From Leifsonia poae (GTDB taxonomy: Bacteria > Actinomycetota > Actinomycetes > Actinomycetales > Microbacteriaceae): a stretch of DNA of 64,000 nt. Positions 41,843 through 51,646 of this stretch are shown in pieces. The position numbers were made by a program, and so were the translations under genes. The stretch lies in assembly GCF_020009625.1 (NCBI RefSeq), contig NZ_JAIHLP010000002.1, forward strand, positions 3,472,001 through 3,536,000, in the 5' to 3' direction. The notes beneath the pieces are model-generated. The model searched no databases. It saw nothing but the letters and a program-made list of their open reading frames with translations, and was not told where the DNA came from. Numbering within the stretch: position 1 is the stretch's first letter; each line of letters starts with the position of its first letter.

Positions 41843-41854
41843 CGTTATATAACG
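41843..41854 (+). promoter_or_regulatory. Candidate ArsR-family operator
   Basis: CGTTATATAACG is a perfect 12-bp palindrome in an AT-rich patch 21 nt before the ArsR-family start and next to a TATATT -10. The size and AT-rich dyad suit ArsR-family repressors, so autoregulation is likely. Confidence 0.65.
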
Positions 41855-41875
41855 TAGATCCGATATATTCGTGAG

Positions 41876-42259
41876 ATGGATGCGTTGGAGTCGATCGGCG
41901 ACCCGGTGCGACGCCGCTTCGTCGAGCTGCTCGCCCGGGGTGAGCTGCCCGCGGGGTCGCTCGCCGAACGCGCCGCGGTGGAATTCGGCATCAGCCAGCC
42001 GGCCGCATCCCGCCACCTGAGGGTGCTGCGCGAGACGGGTCTGGTCACCAGCAGAGTAGAGGGAAAACAGCGGATCTACTCGCTCGACCGCGACCGGATC
42101 GAGGCTGCGGCCGTGTGGTTCGACGAGGTGCGCGGATTCTGGTCGCAGCGCCTCGATGCTCTCGAGACCGAACTGGCCCGCGGCGTCAGGCGCGCGGCAG
42201 CGGCCGATGCGGTGGCAGTGGCAGAGACGACGACAGGCAGAGGACGGGAAGCATCGTGA
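41876..42259 (+). CDS. ArsR-family (SdpR-like) winged-helix regulator
   Basis: The 127-aa protein has the ArsR winged HTH at about 1-85: MDALESIGDPVRRRFVELLA, FGISQPAASRHLRVLRETGL and VTSRVEGKQRIYSLDR. There is no metal-binding Cys pair, so it is of the non-metal SdpR group that typically pairs with an AHSA1 protein, as here. A TATATT -10 is 6 nt before the ATG and the palindrome at 41843-41854 is a likely operator. The stop overlaps the next start (GTGA). Confidence 0.9.
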   Translation: MDALESIGDPVRRRFVELLARGELPAGSLAERAAVEFGISQPAASRHLRVLRETGLVTSRVEGKQRIYSLDRDRIEAAAVWFDEVRGFWSQRLDALETELARGVRRAAAADAVAVAETTTGRGREAS

Positions 42260-43332
42260 CGATCTGGGGAGAGATCGCGCTGGACGGCGCGCGACGGACG
42301 GTGACCGTGGAACGGGAGTTCGCCGCATCCGCGTCGGAGCTCTGGAGCGCGCTCACCGACCCGGAGCGGCTCGCCCGCTGGATCGGCCGATACGAAGCCT
42401 ATGAGGGTGGATACCGGCTGAGGATGGGCGGCCCCGGCGTCGATGCGATCGTGCTCGGACGGGTGATCGACTGCGAGCCGGAGCGCCGCATCGTGATCGC
42501 CTGGCAGTTCAGCCGTTCGGGTGAGAACGAAGGGGAGACCGAAGTCGAGGTGAGTGTGAGTTCCGTCGGGGACGATCGTTCGCGTCTCACCCTGGTGCAT
42601 CGCCGAGTTCAGGCGGTCACCGCCTCGGTGTACGGCGCCGGCTGGGAGGATGCGCTCACGCACCTCTCCCGCGAGGTCGGCGACGAGCGGTCGTCGGTCG
42701 GCGAGCTCGGCTACGTCGGTGGGGCCGCCGACCCCGCTGCTTTCGATGCCGCGCTCGACGAGTATCGTCGCGTCGAGGCGGCCCTCGTGCCGGCCTCGAC
42801 AGTTCGGGTGGAAGCGGGCTCTGGCGTGCATCTGGAACGCCTGCTCGACGCGCCCATGGACGCGGTGTGGGATGTGCTGACGACGCCCGAACGGATCGGC
42901 CGCTGGCTGTGGCCCGTCGTGAGCTGGCCGGACGATCCGGTGCGGGAGAGGCCGCTCCGGATGGGTGACATGTTCCGACTGGGTGACGCGAACGTGCCCG
43001 ACGGAGTGCATGACATGGAGGTTCTCGCGCTCGAGCCCGGGCGACTGATCTCGTTCGCCTGGGGCCCTGACCGGTCGGCCGTGACGATCCGGCTGTCGGA
43101 GACGGTGGAGGGCACACTCTTCGTGCTCGACCAGGAGGCGATCCCCGATGTCTTCGGGGCGGGCAGGATGCGGTCGGCGCCCGATTTCGCGGCCGGATGG
43201 CACTCCCTCGTCGATGGCTTGACCCTGTTGCTCAACGGACTGAGCGTGCCGGAGACCGCCGCACTCTGGGAGGCCGCATACGAGGTGTACGCGGAACACG
43301 ACGCCGGAACGGGTTCCTCCACAAGCGACTGA
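42256..43332 (+). CDS. Tandem AHSA1/SRPBCC domain protein
   Basis: The 358-aa protein contains two START-like AHSA1 domains. The first spans about 10-150 (VEREFAASASELWSALTDPE, LARWIGRYEAYEGGYRLRMG) and the second about 185-340 (LERLLDAPMDAVWDVLTTPE, GRWLWPVVSW, FAAGWHSLVDGLTLLL). These folds bind hydrophobic ligands; the commonest partners are ArsR-like repressors, to which this gene is coupled by a 4-nt overlap. It may have arisen by duplication or fusion, since most family members have one domain. Ligand and role are unknown. Confidence 0.85.
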   Translation: MTIWGEIALDGARRTVTVEREFAASASELWSALTDPERLARWIGRYEAYEGGYRLRMGGPGVDAIVLGRVIDCEPERRIVIAWQFSRSGENEGETEVEVSVSSVGDDRSRLTLVHRRVQAVTASVYGAGWEDALTHLSREVGDERSSVGELGYVGGAADPAAFDAALDEYRRVEAALVPASTVRVEAGSGVHLERLLDAPMDAVWDVLTTPERIGRWLWPVVSWPDDPVRERPLRMGDMFRLGDANVPDGVHDMEVLALEPGRLISFAWGPDRSAVTIRLSETVEGTLFVLDQEAIPDVFGAGRMRSAPDFAAGWHSLVDGLTLLLNGLSVPETAALWEAAYEVYAEHDAGTGSSTSD

Positions 43333-43401
43333 TCCGCCGAGTTCTCCACGACCGCAGGCGCCGCCGGTGCCGGCCGCGACGGCCCACTAAACTTGGGTCT
43401 C

Positions 43402-44442
43402 GTGTCAGATACCACCGAAATCTCCGAAGCATCGGTCGAAGCCGCCGTCGTGGCCGCACTCGCGGCCATCGACGCCGCGGCCGACTCGGCGGCGCTCAAG
43501 GTCGTGCGCGGTGAGCACACGGCCGAAGGGTCGCCGCTCGCCCGCCTGAACGCGAGCCTCCGTTCGCTGCCCAACGACCAGAAGGCCGCGGCGGGCAAAC
43601 TCGTCGGCCAGGCGCGGGGCAGGGTCACGCAGGCTTTTGCGTCGAAGGAGAACGAGATCGAGGCGGCGGAGAACGCCGCACGTCTCGCGGCGGAGGCACT
43701 CGACGTCACGGCGTTGCCGTCGCGCTGGAGCGCGGGTGCACGGCATCCGCTCTCGTTGCTGCAGGAGCGCATCGCCGATGTCTTCGTCGGCATGGGGTGG
43801 GAACTCGCCGAGGGCCCAGAGCTCGAGAGCGAGTGGTACAACTTCGATGCGCTCAACTTCGACGAAGACCACCCGGCCCGCGCCATGCAAGACACATTCT
43901 TCGTCGAACCGACGAACGCCCATATGGTGCTGCGCACGCACACCTCCCCGGTGCAGCTGCGAGCCCTACTCGGAAACGATCTGCCCGTCTATCGGGTCGC
44001 CCCCGGTCGGGTGTTCCGCACCGACGAATTCGATGCGACCCACCTGCCCGTGTTCCACCAGACGGAGGGGATCGCCGTCGACAAGGGGCTGACCATGGCC
44101 CACCTGCGCGGAACGCTCGACCATTTCGTGAAGACGCTCTTCGGCGACGACGCCAAGGTGCGGCTGCGCCCCAACTACTTCCCGTTCACCGAACCGAGCG
44201 CCGAGCTCGACCTCTGGCACCCCACCTTCAAAGGCGGCGCGCGCTGGATCGAGTGGGGCGGCTGCGGCATGGTGAACCCGAATGTGCTGCGCTCGGCGGG
44301 CATCGACCCCGACGTCTACTCGGGCTTCGCGTTCGGTATGGGTGTCGAGCGGGCTCTGATGTTCCGCAACGACGTCAAAGACATGCGTGACATGGCCGAA
44401 GGCGATGTCCGGTTCTCCCAGCAGTTCGGAATGGTGGTCTGA
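43402..44442 (+). CDS. pheS: Phenylalanine--tRNA ligase alpha subunit
   Basis: PheS is the catalytic subunit of the (alpha-beta)2 PheRS, which charges tRNA-Phe. The 346-aa protein has an N-terminal coiled coil (about 1-95) and class II motifs: [20 protein letters not shown] (motif 1 region), [14 protein letters not shown] with [20 protein letters not shown] (motif 2) and [16 protein letters not shown] (motif 3). GTG 43402 is used; TAAACT (43387-43392) lies 9 nt upstream, so the mRNA may be nearly leaderless. It shares one base with pheT (TGATG). Confidence 0.95.
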   Translation: MSDTTEISEASVEAAVVAALAAIDAAADSAALKVVRGEHTAEGSPLARLNASLRSLPNDQKAAAGKLVGQARGRVTQAFASKENEIEAAENAARLAAEALDVTALPSRWSAGARHPLSLLQERIADVFVGMGWELAEGPELESEWYNFDALNFDEDHPARAMQDTFFVEPTNAHMVLRTHTSPVQLRALLGNDLPVYRVAPGRVFRTDEFDATHLPVFHQTEGIAVDKGLTMAHLRGTLDHFVKTLFGDDAKVRLRPNYFPFTEPSAELDLWHPTFKGGARWIEWGGCGMVNPNVLRSAGIDPDVYSGFAFGMGVERALMFRNDVKDMRDMAEGDVRFSQQFGMVV

Positions 44443-46989
44443 TGCGCGTCCCCCTGAGTTGGCTCGGCGAATACGTCGACCTGGAGCCGGGAACCACGGC
44501 CGACGAGGTGCACGCCGCCCTCGTCTCGGTCGGGCTGGAAGAAGAGGATGTACACACGTTCGAGATCTCCGGGCCCGTCGTGGTCGGTGAGGTGCTCGAC
44601 TTCGTGGCGGAGCCGCAGTCGAACGGCAAGACCATCCGCTGGTGTCGTGTTCGTGTCGCCCCCGATGGTGAGACGGCCGCCGATGGCGGCGAGGCCGTGC
44701 ACGGGATCGTCTGCGGCGCGAGCAACTTCTTCGTCGGCGACAAGGTCGTGGTGACACTGCCGGGGTCGGTGCTGCCCGGACCGTTCCCGATCGTGGCTCG
44801 CAAGACTTATGGACATGTCTCCGACGGGATGATCGCGTCCGCGCGCGAACTCGGTCTCGGCGACGAGCATGACGGCATTCTGCGCCTGGCGACCCTCGGC
44901 CTCGACGCCGAGGTCGGAACCGATGCGATCTCGCTGCTCGGGCTCGACGACACCGCCGTTGAGGTGAACGTCACTCCCGACCGAGGCTACGCGTTCTCGA
45001 TCCGGGGCATCGCGCGCGAGTACTCGCACGCCACCGGCGCCGCGTTCCGTGATCCCGCTGCCGCCGCGGGCCTGCTGATCGACGGCGACCACGCCGCAGG
45101 CTTCAGCGTGACGGTCGACGATCGTGCGCCCATCCGAGGCCGCACCGGCGCGACGGTGTTCGTCACCCGCGTCGTGCGCGAGGTCGACGGCACCCGCCCG
45201 ACACCGGCCTGGATGGTCGCCCGGCTCAAACTCGCCGGGATCCGCTCGATCTCGTTGATCGTCGACATCACCAACTACGTGATGCTCGAGCTCGGCCAGC
45301 CGATCCACGGCTACGACCTCGACAAGCTGCAGGGCGGCCTCGTCGTGCGTCGGGCGCACCCCGGCGAGAAGCTCGTCACGCTCGACGATCAGACACGCGT
45401 GCTCGACTCCGAAGATCTGCTGATCACCGACGACTCCGGGCCGATCGGGCTCGCCGGCGTGATGGGTGGCGCCTCTACCGAGATCACCGCGGAAACGCGA
45501 ACGGTGCTGGTCGAGGCCGCCAACTTCGACCCCGTGTCGATCGCCCGAACCGCCCGTCGGCACAAGCTCCCCAGCGAGGCCTCGAAGCGGTTCGAACGGG
45601 GTGTCGACCCGCGGGTCGCCGTCGCCGCGGCCGCCCGGGTGGTGCAGCTCCTCGAGCAGCTCGCGGGAGGCCACGCGGATGCGCTCGGTTCGCTGCTCGA
45701 CACGGCCGACGCCCCGAGCCCATCCGACTGCCGAACGGCTACATCGCTTCGCTGGTCGGTGTGGACTTCACCGACGAGGAGGTGCGCGGCGCTCTCGCCG
45801 AGATCGGCGGCGCGGTTGGCGAGACCGACGGTGCGCTGCAGATCGTGCCGCCGAGCTGGCGGCCAGATCTGCGTGACAAATCAGACCTCGCCGAAGAGGT
45901 GGCCCGCATCGTCGGCTACGACCGCATCCCCTCGGTGCTACCCGTCGCCCCGCCCGGGCGCGGATTGACCCGCGAGCAGAAGCTGCGTCGAGCCGTCGCG
46001 CAGACGCTGGCGGCCAACGGTGCCACCGAGGTGCTCGCGTTCCCCTTCGTCAGCGACGCGGCCAACGACCTGTTCGGCTCGCCCGAGCCCGGCACCGTTC
46101 CCGCCGTCAAGATCGCCAACGCGCTGGATGCGACCGCTCCCTACCTGCGCACCTCGCTGCTGCCCGGACTCGTCGACATCGCCAAGCGCAACCTCGCCCG
46201 TGGCTTGGTCGACCTCAGCGTCTACGAAATCGGCACGGTCTTCCGCCCGATCGGCGGCGCACCGTTCGGCGCCGAGACCCTTCCACCCGGAGCCGTGCTG
46301 CCGAGCGATGTCACCCTCGCCGGGCTCAACGCCGGCATCCCGCCGCAGCCGCGCCACCTGGCCGGCCTGGTGCTCGGCCACACGGTGCCGAAGCAGCCGG
46401 GACAGCCGGCGCTGGCGGCCGGGATCGCTGACGCGGTCACGATGGTCGCGCAGACCGCGGCGGCCCTGGGCCTGCGAGTCGAGCCGGTGCAGGGCGCACA
46501 CAAGGCGCTGCACCCGGGTCGCACCGCGCAGCTGATCGCGCACTCCGGTGGCGAGGGGGAGGGCGTTCTCGTCGGCTACGCGGGCGAACTGCTCCCCGCA
46601 CTCGCCGAAGAGTTCGACCTGCCCCGGGTCGTCGCCGTCTTCGAGCTCGACCTCGATGCCCTGATCGGCGTCGCGCCGGCCGACATCGTGGCGGGCACCA
46701 TCTCCGGCTACCCGGCGGCCACACAAGACCTCTCCCTCGTCGTGGCCGACACCATTCCCGCGGGTGAGGTGGAGGGCGCCGTCGTGGAAGGTGCCGGCCC
46801 CCTGCTGGAGCACATCCGACTCGTCGACGACTACCGCGGAACGGGCCTGCCCGACGGAGCGAAGAGCCTCACCTTCGCACTGCGGTTCCGCGCCGACGAC
46901 CGCACGCTCACCGCGGCAGAAGCCTCCGAAGCGAAACTCGCGGGGCCGCCGCCGCGCACGAACGCTTCGGGGCCGCCATCCGCGAGTAG
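44442..46989 (+). pseudogene. pheT: Phenylalanine--tRNA ligase beta subunit, reading frame broken twice
   Basis: PheT is the large PheRS subunit (tRNA binding, B5, B3/4 editing domain, anticodon domain). The N-terminal half ([20 protein letters not shown] to HADALGSLLDTADAP) reads in one frame to about 45712. The C-terminal half (LPNGYIASLVGVDFTDEEVR onward) continues in the -1 frame. One C appears missing from CCCC at 45712-45715. A second -1 shift is needed at GGGG near 46952-46955 to reach the family-like end HERFGAAIRE, with stop 46987-46989; without it the second frame runs to 47008. All domains are otherwise intact and the gene is normally essential, so sequence error is likely, but two hits could also mark a decaying copy. 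Confidence 0.85.
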
Positions 46990-47045
46990 GGCCGCCATCC
47001 GCGAGTAGCGCCATCGTCCGCGAGTAGCGCCATCGTCCCTCAGCG
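46971..47045 (+). repeat. 19-nt tandem repeat over the pheT stop codon
   Basis: GGCCGCCATCCGCGAGTAG is present at 46971-46989 and 46990-47008, with a variant copy (CGCCATCGTCCGCGAGTAG) at 47009-47027 and a partial fourth copy. Each of the three copies ends with TAG, so the stop codon itself has been multiplied. Confidence 0.9.
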
Positions 47046-47085
47046 CCTGGCCGGTGCCGATTGGCGTAGGCCGGGCGAGGCGCGC

Positions 47086-47091
47086 TAGGGT
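47086..47091 (+). promoter_or_regulatory. -10 element of the arginine operon leader
   Basis: TAGGGT lies exactly 6 nt before the ATG at 47098 that opens an arginine-rich short ORF. The same TANNNT-N6-start geometry is seen at several solid genes nearby, so RNA probably starts at this ATG. TTGGCG at 47061-47066 is a weak -35 at 19 nt. Confidence 0.55.
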
Positions 47092-47097
47092 TGCGAC

Positions 47098-47184
47098 ATG
47101 CTTTTCGCTCGGTGCATCACGGACACGCGCTCGGCTTCCGCCGCCCGCGCCATGCGCCGACGCCTGCGCGACCGCCGAATCTAG
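47098..47184 (+). CDS. Arginine-rich 28-aa leader peptide of the arg operon (candidate)
   Basis: This short ORF reads MLFARCITDTRSASAARA and then MRRRLRDRRI before TAG 47182-47184. Nine of 28 residues are Arg, six of them in the last nine codons, including two of the CGA type that is rare in such genomes. It sits 85 nt upstream of argC and appears leaderless. Its 3' end holds CCGCC (47172-47176), which can pair with GGCGG (47184-47188) across the stop codon. A ribosome stalled at the Arg run would cover this arm. This is the layout of a classical amino-acid attenuator. Translation is unproven. Confidence 0.6.
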   Translation: MLFARCITDTRSASAARAMRRRLRDRRI

Positions 47185-47229
47185 GCGGCGCTGGCGCGAC
47201 CCTTCGTGAGGGTCGACGTGGGTGCCGCC
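47172..47229 (+). promoter_or_regulatory. Mutually exclusive stem-loops of the argC leader
   Basis: Arm A CCGCC (47172-47176, inside the leader ORF) pairs with arm B GGCGG(C) (47184-47189). Arm B can instead pair with arm C GCCGCC (47224-47229). Between B and C sits a stable hairpin, CGACCCT (47197-47203) with AGGGTCG (47209-47215) and a 5-nt loop. A:B and B:C cannot coexist, as in attenuators. There is no T-run, so termination might be Rho-dependent or the control translational. Confidence 0.5.
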
Positions 47230-47269
47230 GTCTTCAGGCCCCCTGTCGTCCACTCAATAAGGTAGAAGC

Positions 47270-48310
47270 ATGACTTTCTCGGTAGCCGTCGCCGGAGCAT
47301 CCGGATACGCCGGCGGAGAACTCCTCAGAATTCTGGCCGGTCATCCCGACTTCACGGTGAAAACCGTCACCGCCCACCAGAACGCCGGACAACCCCTCCT
47401 CGCCCACCAGCCGCACCTCCGCTCACTCAGCCACCTCACCCTCACCGAGACCAGCTCCGAGAATCTCGCGGACCATGACGTGGTGTTCCTCGCTCTGCCG
47501 CACGGCAAATCCGGCGAGATCGCGGCACAACTGCCCGCAGAGACCCTCGTCGTCGACTGCGGAGCCGACCACAGGCTCGAGAGCGTAGAAGCCTGGGCCG
47601 CCTTTTACGGCGGCGACCACCACGGCGCCTGGGCCTACGGGGTGCCCGAACTCCCGGTGGGCGACGGAAAGCAACGCCAGAACCTTGTCGGCGCGCGCCG
47701 CATCGCGGCCCCCGGATGCAACGCGAGCGCCGTCTCGTTGGCCCTCGCCCCGGGAATCGCGGCCGGCATCATCGACGAAGAGGACATCGTCGCGGTGCTC
47801 GCGGTCGGACCATCCGGCGCGGGGAAGAGCCTCAAGACGATGTACCTCGCCAGCGAGATCCTCGGCTCGGCCAACCCGTACGCCGTCGGTGGCACGCACC
47901 GGCACATCCCCGAGATCCAGCAGAACCTGCGCAAGGCCGGGGCGACGCATCCGACGGTCTCGTTCACGCCGGTGCTCGTGCCCATGTCGCGCGGCATCCT
48001 CGCGACCTCGACCGCGCGGCTCAAACCCGGCGTGACCCGCGAGCAGATCGAGAACGCATTCTCGGTCTACGACGGCGAACCGTTCGTGCAGGTTCTCCCG
48101 GCCGGCAGTGTTCCGCGCACCGCCGACGTTCTGGGCGCGAACACCGCGCTGATCGGGTGGGCGGTCGACGAGGCCACCGGTCGTCTCGTCACCGTGCTCG
48201 CCCTCGACAATCTGTACAAAGGGACGGCGGGTGCCGCCATCCAGTCGGCGAACATCGCCCTCGGCCTCGACGAGACCACCGGTCTGACCGTGAATGGAGT
48301 GGCACCGTGA
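47270..48310 (+). CDS. argC: N-acetyl-gamma-glutamyl-phosphate reductase
   Basis: ArgC reduces N-acetylglutamyl phosphate to the semialdehyde with NADPH, step three of arginine synthesis. The 346-aa protein has the Rossmann motif [20 protein letters not shown] at about 8-27, catalytic Cys150 in [24 protein letters not shown] and [15 protein letters not shown] 47270 has AAGG 7 nt upstream. It heads argCJBDFGH and overlaps argJ (GTGA). A leader with an Arg-rich short ORF precedes it. Confidence 0.96.
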   Translation: MTFSVAVAGASGYAGGELLRILAGHPDFTVKTVTAHQNAGQPLLAHQPHLRSLSHLTLTETSSENLADHDVVFLALPHGKSGEIAAQLPAETLVVDCGADHRLESVEAWAAFYGGDHHGAWAYGVPELPVGDGKQRQNLVGARRIAAPGCNASAVSLALAPGIAAGIIDEEDIVAVLAVGPSGAGKSLKTMYLASEILGSANPYAVGGTHRHIPEIQQNLRKAGATHPTVSFTPVLVPMSRGILATSTARLKPGVTREQIENAFSVYDGEPFVQVLPAGSVPRTADVLGANTALIGWAVDEATGRLVTVLALDNLYKGTAGAAIQSANIALGLDETTGLTVNGVAP

Positions 48311-49479
48311 GTGTGACAGCAGCAACAGGATTCGCCGCAGCCGGCGTCGTCGCCGGCCTCAAATCGACCGGCAAGCGCGATCTCGCCCTCGTGCGGAACC
48401 TCGGACCGCTCGCCGCGGCCGCGACCGTGTTCACCACCAATCGCTGCAAAGCCAACCCGGTGCTGTGGAGCGAGCAGGTCATCGCCGACGGCATCGTCTC
48501 GGCCATCGTGCTCAACTCGGGCGGCGCCAACTGTTACACCGGCGCCCAAGGCTTCCAGACCACCCACGCCACCGCCGAGGCCGTGGCCGAGCGTCTCGAG
48601 GTCAGCGCCGGCGATGTGCTCGTCTGCTCCACAGGGCTGATCGGCGATCAGCTCGACCTCGGCAAGCTGGTGACCGGCGTTCGGGAGGCGGCATTGGCGC
48701 TCTCCGCCGGCGATGCGGACTCCGCTGACGCCGGTCTCGCCGCCGCCGAGGCGATCATGACCACCGACACCCGGGCGAAGGAGGCCGCGCACACCTCGCC
48801 CGCCGGCTGGACGGTCGGTGGCATGGCGAAAGGCGCGGGGATGCTCGCGCCGGGTCTGGCGACGATGCTCGTCGTGATCACCACGGATGCGGTGCTCGAT
48901 TCGGCGCAACTCGACAGTGCCCTGCGCCGCGCGACCCGCGTGACGTTCGACCGGCTCGACTCCGACGGCTGCATGTCTACGAACGACACCGTCGCGCTGC
49001 TCGGCTCCGGGGCGAGCGGCGTCGCGGCCGACCTCGACGAGTTCGCGGAGGCACTGACCGGGGTGTGCCGCAGTCTCGCCGAACAGTTGCAGGCCGATGC
49101 GGAGGGCGCCTCCCATGACATCGCCATCGAGGTGGTCAACGCGGCCGGCGAAGACGACGCCGTCGTGGTGGGGCGCGCGGTTTCGCGCAGCAACCTGTTC
49201 AAGGCGGCGATCTTCGGAAACGACCCCAACTGGGGCCGGGTGCTCGCGGCCGTCGGCACCACCGATGCCGTGTTCGACCCCTACGGGATCGATGTCGCCA
49301 TCAACGGCGTTCAGGTGTGCACGGCGGGGGAGCCGGACCAGCCGCGCGATCTCGTCGACCTGAAGCCTCGGTCGGTGCATGTGCTGATCGACCTGCACAC
49401 GGGGGCCGAGTCGGCGACGATTCTGACCAACGATCTCACGCACGACTACGTGCACGAGAACAGCGCGTACTCGAGCTGA
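48307..49479 (+). CDS. argJ: Bifunctional glutamate N-acetyltransferase / ornithine acetyltransferase
   Basis: ArgJ recycles the acetyl group from acetylornithine to glutamate; bifunctional forms also use acetyl-CoA. The 390-aa precursor self-cleaves before Thr186 in [20 protein letters not shown] into alpha and beta chains. Other motifs are [23 protein letters not shown] and [15 protein letters not shown]. With argJ present no argE is needed, so the pathway is the cyclic version. GTG 48307 overlaps argC by 4 nt; the stop shares a base with argB (TGATG). Confidence 0.95.
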   Translation: MSVTAATGFAAAGVVAGLKSTGKRDLALVRNLGPLAAAATVFTTNRCKANPVLWSEQVIADGIVSAIVLNSGGANCYTGAQGFQTTHATAEAVAERLEVSAGDVLVCSTGLIGDQLDLGKLVTGVREAALALSAGDADSADAGLAAAEAIMTTDTRAKEAAHTSPAGWTVGGMAKGAGMLAPGLATMLVVITTDAVLDSAQLDSALRRATRVTFDRLDSDGCMSTNDTVALLGSGASGVAADLDEFAEALTGVCRSLAEQLQADAEGASHDIAIEVVNAAGEDDAVVVGRAVSRSNLFKAAIFGNDPNWGRVLAAVGTTDAVFDPYGIDVAINGVQVCTAGEPDQPRDLVDLKPRSVHVLIDLHTGAESATILTNDLTHDYVHENSAYSS

Positions 49480-50399
49480 TGACGGTGACGACTCCTCACA
49501 CGAGGGCCGACGACGCGGCCGATCAGCAGCTGGCCGCGGTGAAAGCGGCGACCCTGATCGAATCGCTGCCCTGGCTCAAGCGTTTCCACGAGCAGATCAT
49601 CGTCGTGAAGTTCGGCGGCAACGCCATGGTGAACGAAGACTTGCAGCGCGCCTTCGCCGAAGACATGGTCTACCTGCGCTACGCGGGCATCCACCCGGTG
49701 GTCGTGCACGGGGGCGGCCCGCAGATCTCCGCGATGCTCGAACGTCTCGGCATCGAATCCGAGTTCCGCGGCGGCTACCGGGTGACGACACCCGAGGCGA
49801 TGGAGGTCGTGCGCATGGTGCTGACCGGCCAGATCAACCGCGACCTCGTGAGCAACATCAACCAGCACGGTCCGCTCGCCGCCGGACTCTCCGGAGAGGA
49901 TGCGGGGCTGTTCCAGGGCCGCAAGCGCGGTGTCGTCGTCGACGGCGAGGAGGTGGACCTCGGACTCGTCGGCGATGTGATCGGTGTGAACCCGGAGGCG
50001 GTGCACGCGCAGATCGCCGCTGGACGCATCCCGGTCGTCTCCTCGATCGCGCCCGATATCGACGTGCCGGGGCAGTCGCTGAACGTCAATGCGGATGCGG
50101 CTGCGGCCGCACTGGCTGTGGCGCTCGGCGCGGCGAAGCTCGTGATCCTCACCGATGTCGCCGGTCTCTACAGCGATTGGCCCAACCGGGATTCGCTCGT
50201 CTCGAAGATCGACGCCCCCGCGCTGCGTGGGCTGCTGCCGTCGCTCGAATCGGGGATGATCCCGAAGATGGCCGCCTGCCTGGCCGCGGTGGACGGTGGT
50301 GTCGCGAAGGCGGCGATCATCGACGGCCGCGTGCAGCACTCGATCCTTCTCGAAGTCTTCACGCAGAACGGGATCGGAACGGAGGTGGTGCCGGTATGA
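49479..50399 (+). CDS. argB: Acetylglutamate kinase
   Basis: ArgB phosphorylates N-acetylglutamate and is usually the arginine-inhibited step. The 306-aa amino-acid-kinase fold has [12 protein letters not shown] near residue 40, [40 protein letters not shown] and [15 protein letters not shown]. The N-terminal extension of about 35 residues before the kinase core ([14 protein letters not shown]) is the helix that mediates hexamer formation in arginine-sensitive enzymes, so feedback inhibition is likely. Coupled to argJ (TGATG) and argD (ATGA). Confidence 0.95.
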   Translation: MTVTTPHTRADDAADQQLAAVKAATLIESLPWLKRFHEQIIVVKFGGNAMVNEDLQRAFAEDMVYLRYAGIHPVVVHGGGPQISAMLERLGIESEFRGGYRVTTPEAMEVVRMVLTGQINRDLVSNINQHGPLAAGLSGEDAGLFQGRKRGVVVDGEEVDLGLVGDVIGVNPEAVHAQIAAGRIPVVSSIAPDIDVPGQSLNVNADAAAAALAVALGAAKLVILTDVAGLYSDWPNRDSLVSKIDAPALRGLLPSLESGMIPKMAACLAAVDGGVAKAAIIDGRVQHSILLEVFTQNGIGTEVVPV

Positions 50400-51598
50400 G
50401 CACCTCGACAGCACAGGAATGGACCGACCGGTTCGGCCACACGATGATGCGCACGCTCGCGACCCCGCACGTCATGCTCGCCCGGGGCGAGGGCTGCCGG
50501 GTGTGGGACGTCGACGGGAACGACTATCTCGACTTCCTCGCCGGCATCGCGGTGAACTCGCTCGGCCACGCGCATCCCGTGCTGGTGGATGCGGTCAGTC
50601 GCCAGATCGCCACCCTCGCGCACGTCTCGAACTATTTCGCCACGCCGCCCCAGCTCGAGCTGGCGGAGCGTCTCACCCGGCTGACCGGCGCCGGTGAGGA
50701 AGGCCGCGTCTACTTCGGCAACTCGGGAGCCGAAGCGAATGAGGCGGCGTTCAAGCTGGCGCGCCTGAACCGGGGCGACGGCCGTCGCACTCGGGTGCTC
50801 GCCCTCACCAACGCCTTCCACGGCCGCACGATGGGCTCGCTCGCCCTCACCGGCAAACCGCCGATGCGTGAGCCGTTCGAACCGCTGCCCTCCGGCGTCG
50901 AGCACATCGATTCGACGATCGAGGCGCTGGAGGCGGCGATCGACGATCGTGTCGCCGCGCTCTTCATCGAGCCGATCAAGGGAGAGGCCGGTGTTCTCGA
51001 CCTTCCGCCCGGGTTCCTGCGCCGAGCTCGGGAGCTCACAGAGGAGCACGGTGTGCTGCTCATCCTGGACGAGATCCAGACCGGTGTCGGCCGCACAGGC
51101 CGTTGGTTCGCCTACGAGCACGCCGATGTCCTGCCCGATGCCGTGACCGTGGCGAAGGGGATGGCCGGAGGCGTTCCGATCGGAGCCCTCATCACCTTCG
51201 GCTGGGCGTCCGACCTGTTCACGCAGGGCCAACACGGCTCGACTTTCGGCGGCAACCCACTCGCAACCGCCGCCGCCAACGCGGTGCTCGGCGAGATCGA
51301 AAGCGCTGGCCTCGTGCAGAATGCGGCGCGCCGCGGAGAGGAGCTGCGGGCGATCATCCGGGGCTTCGACTCTCCGCTCATCGGCGAACTGCGCGGTGCC
51401 GGTCTCCTCGTCGGCATCGGGCTCACCGCGGGTGAAGCGCACCGACTCTCGGATGCGGCGCTCGCGAACGGCCTGATCATCAACGCCCCGAACGAATCCA
51501 GCATCAGGCTCGCCCCGCCCCTGATCGTCGGCGACGCCGAGCTCGCCGAGTTCCGCGAACGCTTCGGGCGAGCGTTGGCGGTCGTCGACGCTGCCTAG
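50396..51598 (+). CDS. argD: Acetylornithine aminotransferase
   Basis: ArgD is the PLP-dependent class III aminotransferase that makes N-acetylornithine from the semialdehyde and glutamate. The 400-aa protein has [61 protein letters not shown] and the PLP-binding lysine at residue 254 in [16 protein letters not shown], then [16 protein letters not shown] 50396 overlaps argB by 4 nt. argF follows after 48 nt. Confidence 0.95.
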   Translation: MSTSTAQEWTDRFGHTMMRTLATPHVMLARGEGCRVWDVDGNDYLDFLAGIAVNSLGHAHPVLVDAVSRQIATLAHVSNYFATPPQLELAERLTRLTGAGEEGRVYFGNSGAEANEAAFKLARLNRGDGRRTRVLALTNAFHGRTMGSLALTGKPPMREPFEPLPSGVEHIDSTIEALEAAIDDRVAALFIEPIKGEAGVLDLPPGFLRRARELTEEHGVLLILDEIQTGVGRTGRWFAYEHADVLPDAVTVAKGMAGGVPIGALITFGWASDLFTQGQHGSTFGGNPLATAAANAVLGEIESAGLVQNAARRGEELRAIIRGFDSPLIGELRGAGLLVGIGLTAGEAHRLSDAALANGLIINAPNESSIRLAPPLIVGDAELAEFRERFGRALAVVDAA

Positions 51599-51646
51599 CG
51601 CGCCGCCCGCCCCGCCACCCCACGCATCCCCAACCGAAAGAAACTC

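Noticed and set aside
45705..45725. Programmed -1 frameshift in pheT
   Set aside because: There is no slippery heptamer or downstream pseudoknot-like signal, pheT is not known to be frameshifted, and a second shift would be needed at the 3' end.
47091..47273. A 60-codon frame overlapping the Arg-rich leader in another phase
   Set aside because: It has no ribosome-binding site or -10 at the right distance, and its composition looks like the off-phase of GC-rich DNA; the 47098 ORF fits the promoter better.
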